64,000 bases of DNA from Gordionus sp. m RMFG-2023 (Eukaryota; Nematomorpha; Gordioida; Chordodea; Parachordodidae): NCBI RefSeq assembly GCF_954871325.1, contig NC_088777.1:19879366-19943365 (forward strand), written 5' to 3'. A program made the position numbers and the translations under genes. Below are positions 1-12,600 of this stretch, piece after piece. The notes under the pieces are model-generated. The model saw only the letters and a list, made by a program, of their open reading frames with translations. It had not been told where the DNA came from and did no database searches. Each line of letters begins with the position of its first letter. The first letter of the stretch is position 1.

Positions 1-492
1 AATGTGTATAGTATATTATGGTTAAGGCTTTAACTTTAAATTTTGAAGAATTGTTTTGCAAACTTCTTACATAAATTTTTATAATGCTAGAATGCTAAGA
101 TCCGAGGAATAGTTAATGGAAGAAAGCTAAATATAAAAGAAGATATTAAAGAAAGAAAATAACAAATAATTAAAATTGTGGCGATAATAACTACAAAATT
201 TGGGTCCACTTACAGTTGGCAATAAATAATTTATATAAGCCTGATATGCTTAGGTAATTGTAAACGTTAAAAATCCTAACAAATGAACATATATGAAGAG
301 CAAGTTATTAATATACCCATGTTGAGTTTGAAAAATTTGAGGCAAATTAATTTAATATATATATAAGGTTAAGGTAGTATGACCAGTCACCCCTTATGGC
401 CACTCATCCCTAGTTTTTCTACTGAACCTGATTCTGTCAACAGAAATTATTTATTCCATAATAATTTCCTAATTTTTATATTAAATTTTCAG
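1..492. other. AT-rich flank upstream of the first GPCR exon
   Basis: No gene is recognised here. A reading frame opens with ATG at 379 and runs without a stop into the GPCR exon. A good splice acceptor (pyrimidine-rich, ending TTTCAG) lies at 487-492. Either the gene begins at 379, or the piece 379-492 is intron and an earlier exon lies outside the window. Confidence 0.5.
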
Positions 493-610
493 ATAATCGG
501 GGCCATATATACCAACAAAATTTTGTGGAAACCACTGAATTTATTCATAATAAATTTATCTCTGGCGGATCTAATAGAAGTTACCTTGATTAGTGCTACA
601 TCGATTACAG
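493..610 (+). CDS. GPCR exon: TM1 (part) to TM2
   Basis: Encodes the end of TM1 (IIGAIYTNK), the first intracellular loop and TM2 with LSLADL. It ends in phase 1 at a GTTTAT donor. If translation starts at 379 instead, the asparagine in ILNF falls where TM1 usually has its conserved asparagine, so that reading cannot be dismissed. Confidence 0.8.
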
Positions 611-3600
611 GTTTATAATTTAATTATTAAATAATAATACTGCTATCTGCACATGTAGGAATTTACATTTATCAGAGAATATAAGAGCTTATATTTCTAA
701 AAATTTTAAAAAGAGTCAAAGTGCTAAATTCCCTTAATTACAAATATTCCCTGTTATATTTTTTTAATAAATAATTTGTCAATTCGTTTTGCTAAATGGC
801 TAAACCATTTCATAGAAATAAAAATGTATTTTTACATTAATGATAATTTAATTTTATAATATTTTTTTTTATATCTATTTTATTCTATTTATTATAAAAT
901 ACTATAAAAGACTGAAGCATTTATTAAATTAATGAAACTGATAAAATAATAAAATCCTATATGTTGTGTTGTTAAAGTACCTTTTAAAATTAATTAGTTA
1001 CATTAATAAGTTACTTTGCACAAAGGTACCTCACTTAAATAACCTTTCTATAATATTGTTTTCAAAGCTTTTAGCCAAAGTAATAAGCGCATCCTTTTCC
1101 CTCCATATTTCTGCTTTCCAGTGCTGAATAAACGTTGTACTAGAAATACCGGATAGGGAAGGAACGTTATATTTACTAAATTAGCTTGAAGTGATAAAAT
1201 CATTATAACAGTAATCTGGTTCTTGCAATTGTCCTTTATTTTCATAATATTTAAAAATCTACTACCCTCAGCCGCTGAATAAAATTAAGAACGCCAAATT
1301 TGAAAAAATAATTTTAGGATATTTTTTCAATTAACCTATTTTCCAATCCTTCACATTATAATATTACACCTGCAAGTAATACTAAAATAAAGAATAAAGA
1401 TATTTCAATTTAAATTTTATAGTTCATTATTTTTTAAAATTCACAAATTTTAGTAATATAGCCTGTTTAAGTAGTGCAACGCGCTATCTTTTTTGGTAAC
1501 TATAGCTAATATTGCGCTACTTTTTTTAAAAATGAGCATTGAGTTAATGCGCTATTTTTTAATATAACTTTAAACACGTAAAATATAATTTCATTTAGAA
1601 TTATAATTTTAAATTTTATTATTTAATTTAGAAATTGAAATTTATATTTTCCAAATTTGTAAACCCAAATCAACTAGTATAAAATATTAAAATTGTCGAA
1701 GAAAATGGATATTGAGGTAATAACTAATAAGTCGTTTTTCATCTTTCTTAAATTTTCATTTTTCAAAATTTCATATTAATTAAAAATTAGAAGATTTTTA
1801 AATATTAATTACATTAAAATATTTTAGAAAATTTGCTTCATCTATTTTTTATAGCATTTCAATTTTTTATGGATATAACCACTATTTCCCCTCCTAACGA
1901 TAATGTCAATTCGACGGAAGAACTCGAAAACAGGTTTATTGAAGAAATATATAGTATTGAGTTTTAAAATGACCTGGATCAAGCTATGACTATGATGTTA
2001 TTACACGAGCGCTTTCTACAACTTAAATATTTAAGAATCATTTTAGTTCCCTTTTCTATATCAAACGCATCGAAAGCGAAATTACAGATTCATAGCATTA
2101 TAAGGAATATTTATTAAGAGGAAGATTAACTGGAGAGTGAAATTAATTAATTTAAATCGAACCAAAAATTATATTTATATATTTTTTGTAATGTCATATA
2201 GTTTGTTTATTATTCATTTATCTTTAAAACATGTAAACAAAATATAAAAATAAAAAATGAATATATATATATATTAAAAGTGAATGTATATTTTAAAAAT
2301 ATCGATGACTCTAAAAAGAGCTTATAGTAAAAATGTTCCTAAGAAACAGATATAATTATGTTTAAAAATTTCTAATTGGAGTTTTTGTTTAAGAAAAATT
2401 GATTCGCGTTTTTCGTTTGTAATGTTAAAAATGTTACGTGCTAAAATTTTTTAAAAAAAAATATGTTGATTGTGAAAAATTGCCATTAGTTGAAATGACT
2501 ATGGGTTGAAAAATAAAGTTATTTAGTATTGAGTATTTATTAATTTTATTATTTTCCTCGCTAGTAAGAAGGTTTGAATTAATTGATGAAAGAAAGGAAG
2601 AGACGCAGGTTTCGTCCCAAATTAGGGATTTCCCATTGGACCATGGAGTGCAGGTTAAACCGTCAGGTCTGAGACCATCTTGTAAAGAGAGGTTTGTTGG
2701 TTCTAGGATGTTAGGTATTTTAGCCTTATTAAGAGCGTTATGGATGATTTTATTTATAGCTTTATGCCGGAGGTGGCGACCTTGGCTGCGGGAGCAGTTT
2801 AGGCCGTGTCTTGCATTTGGTTGAACGGGTAGGTTGCAAAGGTGGCAAGTGTGTGAATGTGTAAGCGAGCATCCAAGTCTAAATCATATGGTAACTCTCA
2901 GTTGGTCATTGGTTAAGTTAATATCAAAGGTTAGGCTTGGAAGTGCCTCGAGCCATTCATGCTGCCGTATTTATCGTTTAGTTTAAGAAGTTGTATATCG
3001 CTGATATCGGAAGGGTTAAGACTATTTTGTAGTTTCTTTATAAGGGGTTCCAAGATTGATTTATTAGAAATTGCGGTTGGGAATGTTTGACCGTCTGGGG
3101 GTAGTAGATTCCATCTTTCGATTGCTACTGTTAAGAGATTGTCATTGAGGTTATGAAAATGAGATCGCGGAATTGAGCGAAAGGCGATTAGAGATAAAAA
3201 GATATAGGGAGAGTAATTCTAAGGGGATCAGGTCGATACCACCAAGTTTAGAGGGTAACTGAGCAGCCAATTAAAGTCTGATAATGGAAGATTAAGGATC
3301 CTTTCCATAAAGGTTTTTAAGCGAATATTATGTTGGGTGAAAAATCTTGAGGAGGTGAATGAGGAGGATGAGTGGAAGAGGTGCGAGATTGTAGGTAAAT
3401 ATAGGCACCCTTTTAATAGATAAAAATGTTGGCGCGGTGGGATATGATTGATGAACTTTTCCAAGTTTTGCAACTCGGAGAAGGTTTTATCGATAGTTTT
3501 CCCCGAAATTTTATTATTAAGTAGTGGGGAGCCCAAGAGTTGGATATCTTCGATATCGATAATCTTTAAATGCGTCTAGGGGAATCTCGGGGTTGAGTAT

Positions 3601-6600
3601 GCAGATTTCTATTTTGGTTTTGTTTAATTCTAGGCCTATTTTGGGGCATTCTCTTTCAAAATGGTAGAGGGCTTTGCTTATTTGATGTTGGTTACCGCAG
3701 AGAGTGCCATCGTCTAGGTCCCATAGATAGTCTAGATCAAAATCAGATTTGAGATCTTTCATCATATTATGGATGGCTAAGCAGAAATGTATAGGGCCAA
3801 GGGGGTCGCCCTGTTGAACACCCTCTTCGGAGTATATAACGCAACCATTGAAAATGAGGGGAGTGCTATTATAGCAAATGTCAACGATGAGCGAGTATTG
3901 GAGGAAATTGTCGTAAAAAGAGTCGAGTGCCGAGGAACGAAAAACAGTATTGAAGGCGTTCTTAAAATCAATTTTGCAAAGAACGGAGTTTATAGGTGGA
4001 TGTTGTAGGTGGACTCGAAGACAGTGAGATGCTATATCTACGCCTCCTTTTGTTACGCAGCCTAATTGGTAATTGAATGAGTATCGGTTTTTATTTTTTT
4101 TGCGATAATTTTAGTAATCAGACGTCTGAAGAAAGAACCGATAGCAATTGGGCGGATACCTCCTTTAGGTTTTTCAAATGCAATCAAGTTAGCTCCAAAT
4201 ATTATTTGATGAGCTAATGTGTATCTCTAGTGATTATATTATTGAGGAAGGTTGTAAGTGAGTTAAAAAAAACTATTTGAATTGTGAGATTTTAGGAATG
4301 TTTGGAAGTAGGAAGGTCTATAGCCATCAGGGCCTGTTGAAAATTTATTAAATTCGCTTATAGTGTCGCGTATATCTTGGTTTGATATTGTGAGAGGAGG
4401 GATATTGGGCGGAGGGTTTGGTAAGCTAGTATAAGAAGCTCGTGGATGAAGAGATTTTAGGGTTTCAAGGGTCGCATCATTAGATGGAGCTAGTTTTGTT
4501 TGTGAGGAGATTAATTTTTGGGCACCACATACGTTGCCTTCATTTATTTTTTTGGAGATTTTGTTACAGGTTTTATTGAAACTTTCATTAGGATTATTGG
4601 GATATTTGATGTGTTCTAGAAGTGTTAAGTTATCCATATTTTTAAGTCTGTCTTTTATAAGGTTAGGTAGTGAAATAGATTTTTTATCTTTTGGGATTGA
4701 GAGACATTTAAAAGGGAAAGTGAAGAGATTATTCCAATGATTTGTGTTTGACAAATCTAAGTTAATATTATCAAATAATTTGGTGAGATGGTCTGTGTTA
4801 TGGTAGTTAACACTAGTTGGGATGTGCTTAAATGTTGGTGTTTTATTAATAAAGATAAATCCTTCTAGTGATTTGTTATTTACTTGTATGTGTTTGGTAT
4901 TGATTGGGGGTTCTATAAGTTTTGTGCAAAGTGTGTTAGAGCCTGAGCAAGGGAGGGTTGTAGGGCCATGTTTGAAAAGATGGTCATCTTTTTTTATATT
5001 TGTTAGTTTGTGACAAGTAAGACAGATTCCTTTCATGGTAATGATGATAGGAAGGTTTGATATTTAAGATATTTGTTTATTTAAGTCAGCAACAGAATTT
5101 TGCCTTTAAATATGTGGCCTTCTCTTTAAAGTCATAATTTTATAACTCCTTCTTGTGTTGTTAAATATATAGGGTGATTGTATTAAGCATATCATGAGAT
5201 AAGATTTCTATCAGGCGAAGTATTCAGTTAATATATTGCTTACATTATAACTAAAAAGAATATTAGATTTTTAAGCAATATTTCTTTCTTTGAGAGTCTT
5301 ATTATTGCCATGTTCTGGTTTATAAATCTAAATTGGTACTTTAAGTCATTTCAGAGTTTTTGTATTTTGCATAATTATTTTGTACTCAGATATTGAATAT
5401 TTGAATGTTTATTAATCAGATGTATCAAATTAGTTTTTAAGGGTTTTTTAATTGATTGAAATATAATTTGAGCATAATTGCTTATTAGCTTTAAGTCCGT
5501 TTTCAAACAAACATTCCTAACCATTTTAAGCTTTATTCATCGTAATAAAATAGCGGAAGCAATTTTTAAAATTTCGATTTTTTAAAAATTTTACCAACAC
5601 CATAGTTTTGGGTGCCAAAGTTTAAATTAGTCAAGCCTACCTGGAGTTCAGCATCATTCAGGATTAGCTCAGATTTTAATGGAAATTTTGTTTTCTGTAT
5701 TTTTGTAATAATAGAATGTCGGGAAAAATATTTATATAAACCTAGGCAACCTGAATTTTAAATTGAACACAAAATAATTTTGCCCTGCGCTCCTGCACGA
5801 CCCTGTCAACTTCTAACAGTTCATTCATCATTTTTTTAGAGGTCTATGGAAGATATTTTTATGAGCTGGGCAGAGTAGGGTCAAAGTCTTGAAATTATTT
5901 TTAAAGTATATTATAAAGTTTTCCATATATTTCGCATATTTGTACAATTTTTAATTTTGTTGGATGTCACAAGTCTATGATCATACATCTATTATTAACA
6001 TGGCACAGTATTCCATATAGAGCATGGTTTAAGAAATGTCATAAAGTTAGAAATATGATAAACCGATAAGCAATTTCTATCCCATGCAACTTCTACCCCA
6101 TGCAATTTTTATCATTAAGGTGGAACCCCGACTGCTTTCTACATTGCCAATGCAAATTGTATTTCTATTTATTTTTGCCCTTTGAACAGTTTTAGGGAGT
6201 GGGCTTTCCTTTTGACTTGACAAATTTTTTTTTTATTAAAATGTTTCAAATATACATATTTATAATTTGAATTAAATTTCAATTTAAAAACGTTTACAAA
6301 TTACAATAAAAAGTATAAGCTAAATAAAAATATTTTTTAAAAAAGAGAAGGAAAATGAGGAGGTGTATTTAGCTTATGGTACCACATGGAATGATATACT
6401 ATGCGATTACAAAATAATCTAAAAAATTATTCACATTAATATCATATTTAATAGTTTAATAACATTTCTAATTTTTCCTCACCTTCTTCAAAGAAGATGA
6501 CACTTCTTCGATTGGTCAAAATGTTGACTCTAATAGCTTGAGTAGTTTATAAATAAATTTTATTTTCTGATTGATTTTTGCTAAAATTTAAGTGTTTGAT

Positions 6601-9600
6601 AGTTAAGAGTCTTAGCCATGTTCTCAATAATCTTTTCTAACAATTTATTTCGAGGTAAAGTTAAAACCTCTTTTTAGAATCAAATGGAATAGACATATAT
6701 TATTTATTTCTAATTATATTTAGCACCTCAGGGCACAAAGGGAGCAATTGAAAATTATAATTTTATTAGGTTATTGCGAACACAACAATATTTATTTTTA
6801 CCAATAATACATGATACAGGGGAGGATTTTAAAAATTATACTCTCATATTCTCAATAGGAAAAGACGTAGAATTATTTATCAGTAATTAAACTTTTTAAT
6901 TAAAGCCTCTCTAACCCTACATTTTTCTTCTGGCACTTGCAGTTGCAATATTAAATTTTTATTATTATGATAATGGCTTTTTGTTTAAAAATTTATAAAA
7001 CCAAATTTTAAAAAAATGTAACTTCGAAGATTATGCAATCAGAAGGAGATGAAATAATAGTAAACATTTTGTAAGCTTCAATTTTTATAGACATTGATTA
7101 CCAAAAATAGCATGTCTCTATAAAAAAAACAATTAGGAAAGCCATGTCTTTTTTTTATAACTTTCTTTTAAAATTTAAAAAAGTTATTCTTATTATTACA
7201 TGAATTTTGCAATAAAATGTAAAAATAATTTGCATATATATTTAAATAAAATCGAATTATTCGTATACGAATAACCTATTATTCTTTGTATAAAACAATG
7301 CAAAATTATTTTCGTATGGATACATATACTAAATTATTCGACTCTTAATTTATAAATCGCATTCAAATATTTCATTATAATATACTCAAAAAATATTTTC
7401 AATTATAACTTAATATTTATGAATAAGAGTCAAGTTGAGAATAACTATATTTTTAGCCGTTTAAGTCAATCTTTATCTGAAAACTATCACTTTGACCTCG
7501 GGTTTTTCTTAAAAATATAGCAGCCCAAATTTGAAAATAACTAATACAAATTAAAACTCCTTAATGTTAACTTATTTTCCCTCGCACGCGCATGTACATT
7601 GAGCCGAATACGAGCCGATAAATAGAATTATAAAAATATTAAATGAAAATATATTCATATTCATGAATTGCATAATAATCTATAATATCTCAAATGAGGA
7701 AGGGGAAGGGGTAGTAAATGTGTTTTAGGGAAAAATTAAAAAATTATTTCACAAAATGGCCAGGGCGTATCTTAAATGACTATAATTTAATTAAATCAAC
7801 AACCCATATCTCTCAATTATAATGACGTTATCCTCCTCCCATAATGAACACTAAAATCACCAAGTATAAATTATGCAAATTAATTCATATTTCAAATACA
7901 AATTAAAAGGATTAATCTATATTCTATAATATCCTAAATTTTTGCTATAAATTGATGATATTGAGGGATAGAATGGTAGTTATAGGGTCAAGCTAAGGCA
8001 TATCCTCTGCTAAAATGGGAACATGCCTTTCCTGATTTTTCGAATATATAAAGGATATGGGGTGCCTTTGTAAAAACAAATTTGAAAGTGATAAATTTTT
8101 ATAACATCAATTAGCATTTTTTTTATCATACTTTTATTTTTTAAAAAGCTAACGAATATAATATTTAATGATATATGAAATATATTTTATTAGTTTATTG
8201 TAGTGCTGTAAACATTTTAAAAAAAATCGAACGCGTTCGCGTTCAACGTTCATTGACAAAAATCGAACGCGTTCACGTTCACGTTCAAATTCAAAAAAAG
8301 GAACGCGTTCAAGTTCGTGAACGCGTTCATGCGTTCAAAATTTTATGATAAATTTTTTTTTAAATTTAATTTAATATAAATAAATGCCTTATATTTTTCA
8401 ACCCAATATATTAGCCATGATAAAAAATAATAGTTTTATTTTGATAATATAATTATAAATACAATATAATAGAGCGATAAAAAAATAAATTTATAAAAAA
8501 AATTTCTTATTAATTTTTAATAATAATTGCTTTTCAAAATTTTCATCTGATAGGCATGAACGCTTGGCACTTAATACAGCGTTAGCTATACTAAAAACTC
8601 GCTCAACAGGGGCAGATGAAGGGATTGCGGTGTTATACTTAATAAACATTCTTTTAAAAGGGGGAATTTATTAAAAACAAATGTTTTATCCATTGTCTCA
8701 AAAAATTGAGCTATGTTATCATCCTCCAATCTGCCCTCTTCTTCCTCGTGAAAAAAAAGGATATCTCGGAATTGATTTTAAAACATTGAAATATTTTTGA
8801 TAGGGCCATGGTAATTCTAATTCATCTAATATTGAATTTTTATTTTCAGAATCTGATGATGAAATATTTATATCCTTGCAAATCCTAATCTATTAAATTA
8901 AAATATAAAATATTCAAATTAATAAACTTTAATCTTATCTTCTCTAGCAGTAGCACGTTATGGTGTTAATTGTAATATGAAAGAGGAAAAAGTAAAAACA
9001 GCTGATTAAAAAATATAAGACTTTTTTGTTAAAAAATTGGATTAAATATTAATTTTTCAAATAAATAAAACTATAAGACTTTTTTGTTAAAAAATGCGGA
9101 TTAATATTAATTTTTCAAATAAATAAAAATAAAAAGTGTTTTTAAAATTGAACGAACGTAAAATTGAACGCGTTCATCAAAGAAAAGGAACGCGTTCACG
9201 TTCAAAGTTCGTCAAAAAAAAAGAAACGCCGTTCATCACTTTTTTTCAAAAAAACAAACTTCGTTCACGAACGCGTTCATTTTGAACGCGTTCGTTTACA
9301 ACACTAGTTTATTGTTAATATAGATAGATCACACAAAAACGTGGTAATAATTTATAGACCATACAAAAACGTGGTAATAATTTATGTGTTGTGTAAAATA
9401 AGATAGATCATACAAAAAACGAAGTAATAATTTATAATGTTATATCTTTATTTAGCTAATTATTTATATAATACAATATAATTAATATTATTAATACAAA
9501 TTCTCTCTTTATTTCAATAGTTTATATACATATAAAAAAAACATTTTAAAAAAATAAATAAATATAGTATTGGAGGATATGTTTGTGACGGTGTTAAAAA

Positions 9601-12600
9601 AATAATAAAAAAAAATATATTTAGGTAGGAAGGATAATCTTGTGGGGAGAGACTGCTTATGAAGCTAATATAATTAGCCTTGTGTATTGCGATGGAGAGC
9701 CTTTGCCTTAAGAAGAAGCCCTCGCAGGGTTCACCGGTTAGTTGACGAATGTGGGAGCCGAGTTCCTTGAAAAAGGATAAGGCATATTTCCCAAAAGTAG
9801 TAAGGGTAGTGGAAATAATGGGGATGAAAATATATTCTTGAGAGATTTCGGAATATTTCGCTATTTTGATTGTCTCCTTTTTCTCGAGTATATTGACTGT
9901 TTGATTTGATGGAGCGAGTGGATCAATACAAGAATAGTCCCAGATCAGGAATTGACCGCGCTTCCAAGGAATTTGCGAAATACCGTCAGGCCGTTTCCCA
10001 TCAGATCTGAAAAGACCGGATGGTTCAAGAGTGGAGGGGATTTGAGCAGATCTAAGCTCTAAGAATGATCGAATTGCATAGATTATGTTACAATTCGACC
10101 TTTACGTGAGCGACAATGAAGACTATGTCTTCCATTGCCCAAAACTGAGGAGCCGCAACCTGAACATATGTGGGATTGGGTAATAAGGCAATTTAAACGG
10201 ATACCGATTGCATGTGTGAGCTCGTTTTTATTTAGTTGTAATTGCAGATTAATAGACGGAATGGCCTCGAGAAACTCATGGCCTGAACCATTAAGCAAAG
10301 AAGAGAATAAGGGACGGTCTGATAATTGCATTCTGGAAAGGAGTGATTCAATGCAGAGTGCAATAATAGGCCTATCCCAGTCCTTCTGCTTATTAGATTC
10401 AGGAAGAGGGTGATCAGCAGAAATTCGTGTCCTCCATTCGATGATTGCATCATTAAAAGAAGAGTCGGGTTTTAAAGAATTGGGATTTATTATGTTTTTA
10501 GTTAGTAGGCAACTGGATATAAAGGCCGTTAAGGCGAGATCGGATGGAGATCTGAGGCCCAGACCTCCCATCTTTGTGGGTAAAGAAGCTTGTGTCCAAG
10601 CAATTTCATCGAATTTAAGATTTAGAATGTTTTCGATAAGGATTTTGATCCCATTATCATAAACTCCAAGTGGAATGGGGAATTTAAATATGGCAGTTGA
10701 GCGAAGTGCGTAAAGAATACGGGGAATTTTGAAAAAATTTTTCACCAGGAAAAAGGCTTTATGAGAAGGAAGAAGGGAAAATAAATCTGCCAGCTCTAAT
10801 AAAGTATCCAAAGTGGACTGAAGAAAGAAAGAAATAGCAGAGTTACCACCAACAGGGGCTCCCAGATGATAGAGACCGTCAAGAGTCGTTAGTTTGAATT
10901 TGTTAGTATTAGGTTCGATTGTATTGATAGGGATAAATTCTGATTTCTCTGGATTAATGGAGAGTCCTATAGCTGATCCGGCCTCCTTGATGATGTTCAC
11001 AGCTTTATTGACTTCAACATTGGAACCTCCAAGGATACCATCATCAATGTACCAGGAATGCAAGGATAATGAGCAGACCGAATTAATGGATTTAATGATG
11101 TCATTAATACCTAAACAAAAGAATAGGGAACCTAGGGGGTCTCCCTGCTGAATGCCCTCGATGGAAGGGATTTTAAAGGTATCAAACAGAAGAGTGGAGG
11201 GCTGTTGATAACACGAATAAAAAAACACTTAGTGTAACTGGGAAAAAGATTACTTGAGCAACTCAAAAAGGAGTTCCGGGAGAGTGTGTTGTAAGCATTA
11301 GAGAAGTCAATTTTTATCAAGGATTCATTAGAAGGTAAATTTTCAAGATATAATCTGGACAAATGTACAACAGCTTCACAACCACCAGGGATTCTTACAC
11401 CAAGTTGGAAGGGACTTAGGAGACGTGAAGCATCATGCTTAATTCGAGATGATATCATCTTGGCTACTAATCGGCCAAAGGTAGAACCAATGGCAATGGG
11501 TCTGATATCATTATTAGGTTTTTGAAGTGCAATTAGCCTGGCACCAAAGAGGATAGGTGAAACGAAATTTGGAACCTCACCGTTTAAAATTTTGTTGCAG
11601 AAGTTTGTTAATTTGGGGAGAACGGATGTTTGTGAGCATGTAGAGGAGGAAGTGATGTCCTGGAGAAAAATGGGGCGTATGCCATCGAGCCCATGAGCGG
11701 AATCGCGATGAAACGAGAGAATGGCTTTCCTCACTTCTTCGGAAGTAAAAAGAGAAGCGCAAGTGGAGTGAGGTTGAGGAGAAATAGGGATGATGTTGGC
11801 TAAGGGGTGTTTTTGACTAAATAGGTGGACATGGGTGGCTCAGCTAAAGAGTCATGTGTGGACACCAATCTGAGTGCTCCTTTAATATTGAGGTTGTCAA
11901 TTTTCTTGTAGATCAAATTGGCCTTCAACTCTATTGGTGAGAATCTTCTTTTGTTTAAGACTGACTGTGAGATTTTGTTTTCATGAAGATGGGAGGTCTT
12001 CATCGAAGCAGCATCCTTGATTTGCTGAGTGAGGGATTTAGGTACAAATTTTTATTTATTATTTAAGAAACCATCATTTTTTGAAAAATATATTTATATA
12101 TAAGTTATCACCATAATATTCATTAGAAAATAGCCTTTTATTTTTATATGAATATACTATATAATAAAGTTTTCCCTCAAATATTTTTGCTGAATTAACT
12201 TTTCCTAGAGATATCTTATATTATAACTTCACCGCCATATAAAACAAAACTTAAAATGTGGTGGACCCCAATTTGGTCTTTAGAATGGACCTAGTGGTTA
12301 GATTTTTTAATCGGTCGTGCTTTCATTTTAAATTCAAAACTATGGTTTAACTATTTTAAAACATGATTGTTTATTTATCGTCCACTATCTTGAGCATAGC
12401 CATTCAGACAACTTAAGTTCCAATTAATACGATTTTTAATCAATCTTAATGAAACTGTGTATTATTCTAGAATTATTAGTTATCAAACTCTGATAACAAC
12501 CAAAACAAAAACAATTAATTTTTATTAATTTTTTGTTTTTTAGGGAGGTCACGGGGTTTTGCTTCAGCTCTAGTGCAGATTTTCAAAGACCAAACCTAAC

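Larger units (their letters stand above)
611..2559. other. First part of GPCR intron 1, AT-rich
   Basis: No complete gene. It holds a short minus-strand coding-like piece (about 1042-1190) and a worn hAT-like end (about 1461-1560), described separately. The rest is low-complexity AT-rich sequence. A plus-strand frame from about 1870 begins MDITTISPPNDN and stops after about 32 codons; I do not recognise it. Confidence 0.5.

Noticed and set aside
10083-11734. Plus-strand frames across LINE copy B
   Set aside because: They are opposite-strand shadows of the RT frame and lack any motif.
12286-12345. Functional tRNA gene
   Set aside because: The B box is degraded and no cloverleaf can be drawn.
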